From the NCBI GenBank assembly GCA_914767715.1, contig OU612075.1:21950001-22014000 (forward strand): a stretch of DNA of 64,000 nt, given 5' to 3'. The notes beneath the pieces were generated by a model. That model was given only the letters and a program-made list of their open reading frames with translations. It was not told where the DNA came from and searched no databases. Position numbers and translations under genes: made by a program. Numbering within the stretch: the first letter of the stretch is position 1; every line of letters starts with the position of its first letter. Below are positions 1 through 10,897 of the stretch, piece after piece. This stretch comes from Membranipora membranacea (taxonomy: Eukaryota > Bryozoa > Gymnolaemata > Cheilostomatida > Membraniporidae).

Positions 1-609
1 TCTTATTTAATCAACTCTTGATGATTAGGGGATGGGTAGGCCCATAGAGTTAATATATTATAACTCTATGGGTAGGCCTCCTTGACGAACTCTATCTGAT
101 ATGGTTATAAGGGGGAAGGGTGATTCAGAAGTTGAATGTTTAGGCAGAGCATCTTTTCCAGGGTATTTGAATCCTACCCTGGGCCCTATTTATTTCTCAT
201 TTGGATGCTCCTGGATAGTTATTACAATATTGATCAAAAAATTAACAGTATTTTGTTTTACGAATAACTCCTTCAATGACTGTTTCCCGAGGTTAGATAA
301 TGAATTAAATGCATAGCTGAAAAAAACAAGATCATAAACAATAAGGTCACCCTATGAGAAAAGTTGTAAGGCAGTTTTCAATTTTAGTTTATCCGCAATT
401 ACTATGAACAGCCCTAGCTAAGACATGCAGAGGTGTTGGATCCAGAGTATAAAAGATCATGAAGAATTTATGTATGAAGCCAGATCGGTTGATTTCTCAA
501 TTCAGCCGACCTTTAAATACCGAGGTAGATTAAGTTCAGTTTTCTAAAATAACACTCTAATCTTAAATCACATCATGTTTTAATGTATTGCGTATGGATG
601 TTGCAACAG
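1..609. other. Noncoding sequence, probably intron of the 610-2999 gene
   Basis: Apart from the small palindrome at 35-78 I see no coding exon on either strand. The open frames here are short, have no recognisable motif and lack splice context. Confidence 0.5.
35..78. mobile_element. Mini-palindrome insertion with 8-bp target duplication
   Basis: The core at 43-70 has arms CATAGAGTTA / TAACTCTATG around an 8-nt AT loop. It is flanked on both sides by a perfect GGTAGGCC (35-42 and 71-78). The arms match the CA-NNN-AGTTA pattern of the other small palindromes here. It lies upstream of the first visible exon, probably in an intron. Confidence 0.6.
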
Positions 610-2843
610 GTTTGAGAATGGAGGTGAAAATACAGGCACATGGAAGGTTTACCCTCACCGACACGTAAGCAGGCCAGCATTGCTACTGACTGAAGCAGCC
701 CCACAGCCTCATCAACATAAACAGCATAACACTCTACGACTCACTAAGTCACATGACTTTGGTAGATCACATGACCCACACCGGTCACATGATACAAGCG
801 GATCATATGACCTGTACACGTCAGATGACTTGCTCAACAGACATCGTCTGCAGAGAACAGGCAGCATATCATCACAGGCCTCCAGCGTAAACCAGGGTAA
901 AACCCACCAGGGTAAAACCCACCATCGACAATATACACTCAAACCCATATCAGGGAGGCAGAATCTCCCTGTCACCCAGCAATCTCTGACAGTTTTTCCT
1001 GTTGCTGAGCCAGTAACTCCAGATAGAAAGCAGCTCAGGTATAGAGAGCCGAGCCCACAGCCTGAGCCAGCGCAGAGACCTCAGACGTTAAAGGTTAGAC
1101 AGTCAAGTCCAGTACGGACCATTGTCAAACATCAGCAGTCTGGCTTCGTTCCTCAAATCACCTCGACACCCCACAGGTCACAAAAACAAATGAGTCAAGT
1201 AACCACTCATCCACATGGTGATACTTACTTACAAAGCACCTCACATCCCTCAAACAGGCAGTCAAACGCAAAACCTAACGCAGATATGGTACAGGAATGG
1301 TTCACATGGCAGGATAACTCTCCGGCATATAAACACCAAGGTCAGCCACAGGTCAGATCAGATGGTGTGACATGTGAAGTAGTTCAGTATCCAGGAACAA
1401 AGGGCTTCAGCGAGAGTGCTAAGATGTTGTCACCGGTGGATGTAAAATACCCAAACAACCAGAGGACTAGAAGTGTTCCATTCACAAAACACACTGGGTC
1501 AACCGGTCAGCAACAGTTTATTACCCTCATGCAGCCAATGAGAACAAGGTCTAAAAAGAATATCAATGGGAAACCTCCGAAAGGTCCCTCGTCGACAGAA
1601 CAAGATACCAGACGTCCGAAAACTTACCACTTTGAAGGGCCAGATAACTACCATAACAATGTAGTGTACACCGAAGTGCAACCACAAGAGGCGAGTAAGC
1701 AGGGCTCCGTAAGGAAAGACCGAATCAAATCCGAACCCACCAGTCCAGTCATATACACAGAGGTACTCCACTACGACAAACCAAGACCAGCACAGGGTGA
1801 TAAACCCAGCCCTGATAACAGAAGAATCTCCATGACATTTGGAGATGATTTATCGGTGTGTGAATCAGAACAGGGTAGTACTATCACGCTCCAAAATCTA
1901 CTAGGGAGTCAGTCTACTCTTATATCTCCTCATCAGGGTAACCCATCTACTCTCTCACAGAGATACCTCCCTACACTGACCAGAGCTAACAATCCTACTA
2001 CTAACGGGACAGGGAGGAGGAATAAGGAGAATAACCACCATCACCACGAGTATAACACGAGACCGGGCCATGAGTATACCATGAGACCAGGATTTCAAAA
2101 CCTAGAGCTAGACCTGAACAATAACTTGGAGAAATATGATAATGTAAATTCATTTCCCGATGAGGCGAGCCTGGACAGAATGATGGATAGTACGGATACA
2201 AGCTGTGATACTACATCTACTAAAACTATCAAATCTGCTCTCAAACAGCCTCGCAACAAGAGGGTATGTACCACATCAGCTGCTCAGCATAAAACAGCCT
2301 AATACTTGACTGATAAAGCTGAATGTTTGCTATGGTTTCCCAAAGATAATTTCTGAAAATCCAAGAAGGGTTTCTCACATTTCATATATTAACTCAGCAA
2401 CACCAAAAGCTTTAAACTTTTTCATCAGACCTAAACTGTTCAGTATTTTGCATTACCATATAAATTTTCATTGGATTTTAAACTTAGCAATATCAGAAAA
2501 ATATACGACACTTTCACCCCACAAACAAAATTTTTTGTAAAATTCTGTTTAGGAGTTTCAAAAAACCAAATTTGCTGTTATTAAACTTATGATTCCAACA
2601 GTTCTTGTTCAGGTCGTCTGTAAACATATTCATCCTGTCAGCCATTTCACTAGTATGATTTTTGTACAAATTTAGGGAGGCTCATCTAAGAAGTCCAAGA
2701 AGAGAGTGACGATAAAAGAGAATAAGGAGAGAACTCCACCAGGGTCTGTGATGAGAGGAGGATATGAGAACTCCTCACATGGAGGACTAACACTGCAGCA
2801 GCGTATTACTACAAACGGCAGCAGGCCAGCTGATCATTACCAT

Positions 2844-2874
<31 letters not shown>

Positions 2875-2999
2875 GATTCACACAACCATTCTTACTATAT
2901 CCTCCAGGGCTCAGGGTAAATATTATCTATATAAACTGGATTATCATCAATTATGTTACACAGGCAATGAACTCTCTGAGAGAAGAGTTTATGACATGA
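610..2999 (+). CDS. Unrecognised gene, 3' end: long polar, probably cytoplasmic, tail (partial)
   Basis: I do not recognise the family. The proposed exons are 610-2263, 2676-2915 and 2964-2999 (TGA). The first junction is AGG|GTATGT to TTTAG|GGAGGC, both phase 0. About 640 residues are visible and the gene continues upstream of the window. The first exon reads FENGGENTGTWKVYPHR and then a Ser/Thr/Gln/His/Pro-rich, poorly ordered sequence with short repeats (SHD, QGKTH) and two near-identical tyrosine motifs, VVYTEV (1661-1678) and VIYTEV (1748-1765). The second exon carries a basic patch (KKSKKR) and ten glutamines. I see no membrane helix in this part. The composition and ITIM-like motifs suggest the intracellular tail of a transmembrane receptor; that is inference. 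The start at 610 is uncertain (a rival acceptor lies at 636). The C-terminus is also uncertain: 2916-2963 could be a 48-bp intron or be retained in frame, and a good acceptor before 3276 would give a different ending. Confidence 0.6.
2844..2873 (+). repeat. (CAG)10 coding microsatellite, poly-Q
   Basis: Ten perfect CAG codons inside the second exon of the plus-strand tail gene encode ten glutamines between HYH and RF. Uninterrupted CAG suggests the tract is variable in length between individuals. Confidence 0.9.
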
Positions 3000-4090
3000 A
3001 CTTTTTATTTGAGATTGTAGGGCAATGACATCAGTACATTGATATTTTATCTACACTTGTATGCTTCTGATGTGTGGGTCATGTTATAGACCTCTAAAAC
3101 ACTTATTCTCTGGTCACAGTACACATCATATTTCAGATCATGTTGGTTATATTGATATTAATAATGTATATCTTATTAAACGTGTAATTATTTGACATAC
3201 ACAACTTGAGTAACACTGGCTGTAAATATGGTTTAGATTTGTTTTATTTTTATAACATATCGGTTTTGATTTCAGGTGGTGAGGAGTAATTAGGTTCAGA
3301 CATAAAAAACCACTATGACATAACGTAACTGTGACATCACACCGACTGCTGTAACAGGAGAAGATAAATCATGTCTGCGCATCAATAATTCAACATTATC
3401 TCCCCTTCTCTCAACGATGCTCTCTAAATTTCGAAATAACTGGTGCTGACACAACTTGAGCTGCTAGTCATATATATCTAAAGTGCCATTATATTAGCAT
3501 TTACACGTTATCTAAAACTCAAGTCTAGGACATCACAGGAGATTGATTTATGTTAGAAGTATGACATACATTATTTCCCGTTTGCAGTTTAAATTCCTAG
3601 AATAATTCACAACATATTTTTATTACGAATATACGAAGCTTAAGAAAAGCCATCACTGAGAGTTCTCTTTTCTATTTTCTTATGTAAAATAGTGCAATAT
3701 GTCATGAGTAGGGGGGAGAGGGGTGCAGGGATGAGAATGTGAATATTACATAAACATAGAAATGTCATCTGTTTAGGTATGAGTTTGGCGGATGTTTGAG
3801 TAACTTCAAATACTGAAACTACCAGAGATGACTTAGTGCATATTGAACTTATCAAATACTGCTATGTCATATGTAAAACTGAAGTCTTTGACTTAAAATA
3901 ACGAAAACCACATATGTCATGATTTAGTTTGGTTTGATAGGAAAATTCTTAATAATATCATCTGTTCTGTTAGCATGCATGAAGTAAAGCATGCCTCGAT
4001 TCTGTAAGATCGAATTTGGTACCGTTCAACTTGTATGCAGCAGTGTTACTTCATATGAAGATACACTGCTATCATAGGAAGACGACTTAC
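3000..4090. other. Noncoding stretch between the tail gene and the last visible HELQ exon
   Basis: AT-rich sequence that must hold the 3' UTR of the plus-strand gene. I looked on the minus strand for the HELQ exons that should follow motif III (second RecA domain, winged helix, ratchet) and found none. The short minus-strand frame near 3640-3855 has no HELQ resemblance. A terminal exon GTGGTGAGGAGTAATTAG (3276-3293, VVRSN-stop) follows a pyrimidine-rich acceptor on the plus strand and could be an alternative C-terminus for the upstream gene. Confidence 0.5.
3175..3180 (+). terminator. Candidate poly(A) signal (ATTAAA) of the 610-2999 gene
   Basis: ATTAAA lies about 175 bp after the TGA at 2997-2999. 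It fits only if that stop is used; the alternative terminal exon at 3276-3293 would need a later signal, for example AATAAA near 4282. Weak evidence. Confidence 0.3.
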
Positions 4091-7000
4091 CGGTCTGAAG
4101 TTGTTTGAGTAGATTTGAGCATCTAAGAATTGTGCCATCTCATTCATGTTGCTGAGTGTAGCACTCATACCCACTATCTGGGCCTTCTCTACAATCGATG
4201 GATCAAATAATGTTAAAAGTACTTTCCTGACAGGGATTTTGATTCACAAGTTTTCCTGGCATATTGTTTATATTTAAATGACAATAAAAATATCAAAAGT
4301 ATCAATTTTGTGTATATTCATACCAGTAGTAACTTTAACTGTTAGTCCTTGCTTTATAGGCATATTTATGTCAGAGAGGGGGCAATTCCCAATTTTAACA
4401 GCATTGATAAAAATATGCTATTCGGCTTTAACATATTATGGCTGTTGATAACTCGCACTAGTCTTAAAATAAGTGACCTTGTTTTACTTACTGTTTACTA
4501 ATCTGAGTTTAGTGAGAGCGACCTCTAGTGTAGCTCCTCTATCAGACTCTCCTACCATGTGTAACTCATCAACCACACATAGCCCGATACTATCCAGCCT
4601 CCTGGTATCTATCAGGCTGTTAATCAGTCCACTGGCCTTCTCTATAGTAGATATATAGATCGATTTCCTTGACAACTTCTTCTTAGGAGGGTATGTACCC
4701 CGACTCCCTGCATACTCCTCAACAAGAAAGTCAAGCTCCACTGCTAACTCTGACATTCCTCGTATCTACAGTAACAACAGTATAGCATGAATCTATCTAT
4801 CGTGGTTTGTTGTAAAAGCATAAGCAGAATAATTTTCAATTTAGAATTATATTTCCGCCTGTCAGTGTGGTGAGACAAAAGAAATTAGCTCTAATCTAAA
4901 CCATGTAATTATCTTGATAAGCATGTGATTATCTATTGGCCTTATCCCTAAATCATTGCACAATCAAAAGCAAGAATCCATTCATACAAGAAGTGACGAA
5001 ATACTTTTTAATGAGTGGTCTTCTGATACACCAGCTAGCATAGCACCAGAACCAGAAACATAGAACCAGACCTAATCCTTTAGTAGACATACCTTTTCCT
5101 GTACTAGAGATACAAATGGCAGAATAAGCAGACAGTCTCTCTTATGAAGTAAGATTTCCCGTAACATCAGAATCTCAGCGACGAGAGTTTTACCTCCACT
5201 AGTGGGAGAGCTGTAGATAAGATTACTCCGCTGCTTCAAACATTCCAACTTCAAACACTCATCTTGCCAATCTGTAATGTATTAGCCCAGTGTATGTGTT
5301 TGTCCTGAAATATTTCTTATAAGGATTTAACAAAGAGTGAGTTTGAGTTTACAAGAAGATGCAAATTTCGACCAGCTGCAAAAAAACAAAACATCACTGT
5401 GAACTGTAAGCAGTTAGATTATTTGCGAAAATAATCGCATCAAACATATGACTAAGTTCACCAGAGGCATAATTATATATACAACACAATGTTTCATATT
5501 ATAATATGAAGCGGCCGTGGTGTAATGGATAGGGCATGGGTCTTCTAATATCTCATGTTCGATTCCTGGCAGATCACGGTGGTGTCAGGAAGGGCATCCG
5601 ATCTCAAATGCTCCAGTGCTACTTTGGTATACAGTCCGTAGGCCTATATCAATGATACCGGAAACAAATAAACAAGGTTTCTCACACGGTATCACTGGGT
5701 ATCGAGACTATAAGTGAACGTCAGTTTCATATTATAATAGACTGACACTCACCGTATAGTTTAGTGATACCTCTAATATTACTGAGAGCCTGTCTGACTT
5801 TATCTGGTAGACCGTAGAAGCCTGTATCTATATTAGGACAGTTATGTGAGAGGTCCTGGTTAGAGACGACCTGCTGAGCGGCCTTCTGTACCTCAGTGTA
5901 ACGCCGCTGCTGTACCTGCTGTGTATTCTGTGAGGTGATAGCCTGAGTTATAGGCTGAGAAGCGAGCTCTATACCTCTCTTATATCTCCTCTGTAAGCGT
6001 GAGATAAGATCCCCCTGCTGCTGCTGACTATCAGACTGAGACTCCGGAGCTGGCGGACTGAAGAGAGACTGACTGTCCTTATCCTGAGTCTGAGATTCTG
6101 TGTACCGACTGTTAGTTTTCACTACTTTCTTACTCGGCTCGGTGATGTTGAATATTGAGTCCGACTCGAGAAGAGTAAACTCATCAGTCACTGACTGGTA
6201 GCCTGTATCTAACTTCTGTCACAACATGAACAAGAGGGTGAAAACTTCATCTAACAACCTCAACCAATATTACTAACAAAAAGTAGCATTCTCATTATCA
6301 ATACCTGCAGAGAAAGACTCTCAGAGATTGAGCTAACTCCATGATCAGATATTTCCTACCTGTGCTTTAGATGGTGTGAGACGTGCTGCTTGAGATTTTG
6401 TTGGTGTCTGGTGTTTTTGTAGGTCGGAAATGAGGTCATCTAGCACAACATTATCATCACTTTGTTTGACTTGTGCAGGTGCTTCCTGCTGATAATCAGG
6501 AGTGCCATAAACTACATCATCTCCTGAGTCCATCATGTTAGTACAGGATAATGAGCCTACATCAATGTAAGCATCAAATTAAACAATATTTATATAATTC
6601 AAATTTAACAGTGGCCCTTCAAAAACAACCAATACACTCACATGCAATCATATCACTTTCACTGAGATTGATGAACTGTGTCACTTTCATTAAGGTAAAT
6701 GTATTGAACGATGACTGGACTTACTGTCAAACATGTCAGTTGAGTATGTGTGGGTTTTGTCCCTCCTCATGCTCTTATGTTGGATATTGACTTCTTGTTC
6801 GCCTCTGGTTCCGAAGGAGGGATTTTGAGGAGGGGGTGTTGCTGATATGATATCTTTTTCCTCCTCTGTGCTCGTATCACATAGAGAGTACACAACAGGA
6901 GGTGCAGCTGTCACTAAGTCTACAACCTAAACAAAACATCATATATCATACAACAATCTTCAGTGGTAAAATCTTCAATATGCGGGATTTAAATTATCTG

Positions 7001-8017
7001 TAAGTTTTTAAACCATCCGATAATAGCCATTAACGTCAGAGATTAACAAGTCTCAATAAAAGGGCAATCACCCTTGATATGATATTGATATTATGCGCCA
7101 TAAAGATATTATGCCGCGCCACGAGGTGCTGATATTCAAATTGTCTCTGTATTTGCAGATTTAGATTGGTTAGCCTGTTGAAATCATGGACTCCTGGGGC
7201 TTGGAAGCATGTCCTTTTCCTTTGTGGATACAATTATACGTCCACACTAGTGAACTATCTTTCTCTGCTGAGCGCAATATGGAAAGTTCATGTGTCTCAC
7301 CTCTGGTTGTTTTATGTGACGGAGAGGAGTAGATGATGGAACGGTCTGATATTCAGTACGGGAGAGTCTTCTCTGATTGTGCGAGCTATTTATAGGTAGT
7401 ATTGGTGACTCATTCTATAATATACCAACAAGTTATTATTATAATGATGCCGCTATGAATTTAGAGTAATCAGATATTTTTCTCACCACCCTGATTGCTA
7501 AATAACGCTGTGAGCGCATAGACATGTATTTTATCAAGTGAAAAAACAGCATGTATGGTTTTGAGCTTCAAACAAACACAGATACACTTTCCACACAACT
7601 CTACTATCAATCTCACAACCAAGACTAGTACATCATCATTGTTTAAAAATAAATAGCAAATTGGACAAAACATTAATTAACACTTAGTAATAGCTTTGTT
7701 GAGGTATCATTAGAATTAGATTAGTAATCAGAATGGTGTCATAAATAAGTCTAGCATAGCCTAAATGTACAACAAGAGTAAGTGACAAGTAGGCATTCAA
7801 AGGGCAAGGCGGTCAAATGAGTATATAAAATCATAACATCATTAAAAACCAAGTAATTAGTAAGGAGTTAAAAACTTACAAGAAAGTTTATACTTGGATT
7901 TTTAGCAGAATCAGAAGAAGGGTGTAGAGGAAGTGGAGAGATTTTCCTCCTCTTTTTTCTAGCCAGGCCATCACTCTCATGTAGATCACCCATCATCACT
8001 CTAGTCAAGAGTGACAT
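4091..8017 (-). CDS. HELQ: HELQ, superfamily 2 DNA repair helicase, N-terminal half (partial)
   Basis: Exons in coding order: 8017-7880, 7414-7301, 6926-6725, 6556-6360, 6215-5753, 5271-5093, 4765-4492, 4188-4091. All junctions are GT-AG and keep frame, giving 555 codons. The start ATG (8015-8017) opens [15 protein letters not shown], followed by a basic, NLS-like ARKKRRK. Residues 1 to about 350 are low-complexity and Gln/Ser-rich, as in the poorly conserved HELQ N-terminus. FYGLPDKVR...ITKLYG then leads into the ATPase core: Walker A TSGGKT (about 395-400), FVEEYAGS-like [12 protein letters not shown] box (about 497-500) and motif [11 protein letters not shown] (about 529-536). These match HELQ rather than POLQ ([30 protein letters not shown]). 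The family unwinds DNA 3'-5' at stalled forks and acts with RAD51 paralogues and RPA in the nucleus. The frame ends at FRP before a good donor (CCG|GTAAGT). Motifs IV-VI, winged helix and HhH domains are absent from the window. Confidence 0.95.
5507..5724 (+). mobile_element. tRNA-derived SINE with 15-bp target-site duplication
   Basis: A 218-bp insertion lies in the HELQ intron between the exons ending at 5753 and beginning at 5271. A perfect 15-bp repeat, TTTCATATTATAATA, flanks it (5492-5506 and 5725-5739). The 5' part resembles a tRNA with a pol III A box (TGGTGTAATGG) and B box (GTTCGATTCC). Next comes GTGTCAGGAAGGGCATCCG, a block that I recall recurring in central domains of animal SINEs. 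It is antisense to HELQ, has no poly(A) tail, and its right duplication ends 13 bp from the HELQ splice donor. The degraded acceptor-stem pairing argues against a functional tRNA. Confidence 0.85.
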
Positions 8018-8242
8018 GAGTATTGAAATTTCAGCTCCACATCATCATAATAATTATTACCATCTTGAGTCAATGATTTTTTTATCTTCTATCTTCTCAT
8101 TCTGATTCTCCCTGTTGAAAGTCAGTGGTCTTTACGATATTTTAAATAGTATTAATTGTTACAGTGGATACCATGAGATTGAATAATTGGAAAAAAGCGA
8201 CGCATTTTTGCTATGCAGTAGCAATGGCAAAAGAAGTTGATA

Positions 8243-8310
8243 GTTGAAGGAAGAGTTACTCCCTGGTTGAAGCAAGGAGTTAGGGTTGAAGCAGGGAGTT
8301 AGGGTTGAAG
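8243..8310. repeat. GTTGAAG array with interposed half-palindromes
   Basis: GTTGAAG occurs four times (8243, 8266, 8285, 8304). The intervals hold a 16-nt GAAGAGTT-ACTCCCTG palindrome-like segment, then CAAGGAGTTAGG, then CAGGGAGTTAGG. The interposed segments match the arms of the mini-palindrome family, and GTTGAAG behaves like its 7-bp target repeat. Confidence 0.7.
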
Positions 8311-8479
8311 CAAAATGAATTTTTAAATCTGGTGTTTCAACCTTGACATATTTAGTGGTCCAAGCTATTCATTTTCTAAATAGTTTAGTTTTCTTAGCAG
8401 CTATCTGATTGGACTTTTATATCAAAGTTGCCCAATCAACAAGCAATACCCAGCAGGTATTTAAAACATCTATCATTTT

Positions 8480-8519
8480 GTTTGACCAGGGAGTTACAGT
8501 TCAAACTCCTTGGTTTGAC
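8480..8519. mobile_element. Mini-palindrome insertion with perfect 7-bp target duplication
   Basis: The core at 8487-8512 starts CAGGGAGTTA and ends AACTCCTTG. It is flanked by GTTTGAC at 8480-8486 and 8513-8519, a perfect match. Confidence 0.65.
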
Positions 8520-8634
8520 TCCTCCTAAGACAACTGCAATTCCCAAATTATATAATGTGGTATTCCCACGGTTTGACTCATCTCCCAGGCCAATGAAATT
8601 AAGACATAGCTATGAAAACTCCCTTTTTATATCT

Positions 8635-8671
8635 ATGTCTCCAGGGAGAATTCCACTCTCCCTGATGACTC
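8635..8671. mobile_element. Mini-palindrome insertion (23-bp core)
   Basis: The core at 8642-8664 has ends CAGGGAG / CTCCCTG. The flanks ATGTCTC (8635-8641) and ATGACTC (8665-8671) match at 6 of 7 positions. Confidence 0.5.
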
Positions 8672-8924
8672 CAAGACAATTATAGAAATATCTTCTTGAA
8701 ATTGAAACATATATATATATAGTCATAATAACTGACATCATAGTAGACCAGCAGAGGTGTTTCACCATAGCTTTAGCAACTAAGTATGGATTAGTGTAAA
8801 AATGATGTAGGTAGTACTATAATATCAAGGTATAATACTATTTGTGAGGGTCGAAACTATATTCTCTCTGACAGTGCCTAGGCTGAACAATGAATGAATA
8901 AATCATGGGAGGGAGGGTTCATTG

Positions 8925-8963
8925 GTTGGGCCAAGGAGTACAGCTGTCATTCCTTGCTTGGGC
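8925..8963. mobile_element. Mini-palindrome insertion (25-bp core)
   Basis: The core at 8932-8956 runs CAAGGAGTACAG / C / TGTCATTCCTTG, an imperfect palindrome. The flanks GTTGGGC and CTTGGGC match at 6 of 7 positions. Confidence 0.5.
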
Positions 8964-9037
8964 TTTATTTCCAACATTGCCTATAACTTAGTGTACTAAC
9001 CAAGGAGTAACATATAAATCAGATGACCTCGCGAAGG

Positions 9038-9077
9038 GTGAGACCAATGAACTACCTAGGTAGTTCATTGGTGAGAC
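9038..9077. mobile_element. Perfect palindrome with 7-bp target duplication
   Basis: The core at 9045-9070 has arms CAATGAACTACC / GGTAGTTCATTG around TA. It is flanked by GTGAGAC on both sides (9038-9044 and 9071-9077). The arm differs from the CAAGGAG type, but size, CA...TG ends and target repeat are the same. Confidence 0.6.
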
Positions 9078-9154
9078 CACTAGGTGCTCAATAAGTGGAA
9101 GCAGCGGAACTCGCATAATACAACATATTTTCCAGGGTGTGGGCACTAGCTGCG

Positions 9155-9482
9155 CATTACAAAATAAAGTACAAGTAAAGTAAAATACCCTTTACCGATG
9201 GTTCCTACATATTGTAGCAACGGGTGGATTGTGTATACCCACAAATGAGTGTAGCAAAAGTGGAGAACTGAGGCTAGCATACACGTTCCCCAACCATCGA
9301 TCACACACACCCAACATGTATTCAGACAAGCAAACTTTGCCTGCCATTGTACTCCTTTGTTCACCAAACAAAAGGCCCTTTGTTATACAACTCTCATAGA
9401 TGTCTTTGGACATGTCTCCCAGACATCGGCCCCCAGGGCCTATCCAACATACTACAGCATATTTGTACTTTATTTTGTAATG
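9155..9482. mobile_element. Possible nonautonomous DNA element with 20-bp terminal inverted repeats
   Basis: A 20-nt inverted repeat, CATTACAAAATAAAGTACAA and its exact complement, bounds about 330 bp. The ends are again CA...TG. I see no target duplication in the immediate flanks and no transposase, so this may be an old MITE or a chance inverted duplication. Confidence 0.45.
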
Positions 9483-9580
9483 GGCGTTGGAAAACGCTGA
9501 TCCCATTTTATCTGGTTTTGTAAATCAATTAATTTTATTAGTGGCTTTTTTAAGGCAAAGATAGATGAAGCATGGCATCG

Positions 9581-9619
9581 GTGTGAGCAAGGAGTTAAAC
9601 TTTAACTCCTTGTTGTGAG
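9581..9619. mobile_element. Mini-palindrome insertion (25-bp core)
   Basis: The core at 9588-9612 is CAAGGAGTTAAA / C / TTTAACTCCTTG, a perfect palindrome around one base. The flanks GTGTGAG and TTGTGAG match at 6 of 7 positions. Confidence 0.6.
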
Positions 9620-10862
9620 ATATAACGAATGTGCAGCTGACGTGTCTGGAATTAGCTGCCTACTATAAAGCGCTCGGGGTCCAAGGCACGTCAATTTTTT
9701 GGACTTAAAAAGCAAACTATACTGTATTGAGGAGGATCTTCATTTTCTGACACATCCATCGTCCAAGCACAAGGTTGGAATTACAAATAAAAAAGGAATA
9801 TATATAAGCTTCACAGGTGGTTGAAATTCTTCTCCCCTGACCTCGTAAATAGAACCTGGATGTCAGCGTTTGGAGCTAGAATCACCAGGTGAGAAATCCG
9901 TTGAGAAGAAGGAGTCAGTCATCATTCATAAAGTTAGATCTCACTTCTCTTAATAAGTCCTTGTCAATGTCTGCTTTGTGTACACTTTAAACTCTTTGAG
10001 TCCTAGAGGCTACCATTCTACCCTGAAAAACCCTGGAAATTGTCATACTAACTATAGATGTCATCAAACAAAGTTCTTTTATACATAACTTTTATTAAAT
10101 TATGGATGGTTGAGATAGTCTGTTAATAGTTCCGATGTAGCTACTTCAAAACTTATAGCAATAGTTCTCGCTTCTGCAATCACATTAAGCCGAAATCTGC
10201 ATTTTGCCATGTAGTAACAATTCGCCGATCACAATTTCGGCCAATGTAATTTTACCAATGCAATTTGCTGACCTGATGAATTGCCGACCACAGTTTAAAG
10301 GGACTTAGCTTTCGTTTTTTTAAATTTTATTCTCAAAGAAGCGAAAATTGAAAATACTTGTTCTTTGATTATTTCTTCCCAAACAAAAGTGAAGAGCCAA
10401 GATGTATGCCTGGTCTTCTGATTGTTGTAAATAGAAATGTTGACTGGGGACCTTTTCCCATACCAGTACTTGAGCTTTCTCCCATTAATCATGCTCCATA
10501 AAAATGAGAATATTATTCAACTTTTAGTTTTTGGTTAGTTGATATGTTGCAAACTAAAAATAGCGACCTGTGCAATTATCAAAACCCAAATTTGATTTTC
10601 ATTTATGTGTTCCGAAAGAAAAACAGATTTTGAACACGGTACTCTCAACACCTTTGCGCTGGAGTATAGCATTGAACTTTTATATTAGACAAGATAGGGC
10701 TACCCTAACCAATACAATGTTTTGTTGATTGTAAAAACATGGAGGAAATGTGTTTTGTGAACTGGTGTCAGCACATCTTCTTAACATCATTGATCTGTCT
10801 TAACTTGTTGGTGCATGATGAAGAATATATTTTTTTCTATCACAATTGGTATCTCAATGATA

Positions 10863-10897
10863 GTCGGGAGCCTCCCCCCTCTGGGGGAGGGGACGAC
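10863..10897. repeat. GC-rich imperfect hairpin
   Basis: CGGGAGCCTCCCCCC and GGGGGAGGGGACG form a strong imperfect stem in otherwise AT-rich spacer, about 600 bp upstream of IDS. Function unknown; it could be another degraded palindromic insertion or a promoter-proximal structure. Confidence 0.4.

Noticed and set aside
680-2302. Start codon of the plus-strand gene at 680
   Set aside because: The frame at 680 is TTG and stays open upstream to 584; an internal exon with an acceptor near 610 is more likely than a gene start.
5513-5583. tRNA gene
   Set aside because: A and B boxes are present, but acceptor and anticodon stems do not pair, and the segment is the head of a 218-bp element with its own target duplication. 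It is a SINE.
7036-7233. Minus-strand 65-residue frame as a HELQ exon
   Set aside because: The exons at 7414-7301 and 6926-6725 join directly in phase 0, leaving no room for it.
9146-9506. Overlapping minus-strand open frames of 73 and 104 residues
   Set aside because: They span the inverted-repeat element, match no family I know, and have no splice or codon support.
10863-10897. GC-rich hairpin as a member of the mini-palindrome family
   Set aside because: Outer bases CAATGA...TCATTG are suggestive, but the flanks do not repeat and the stem is irregular.
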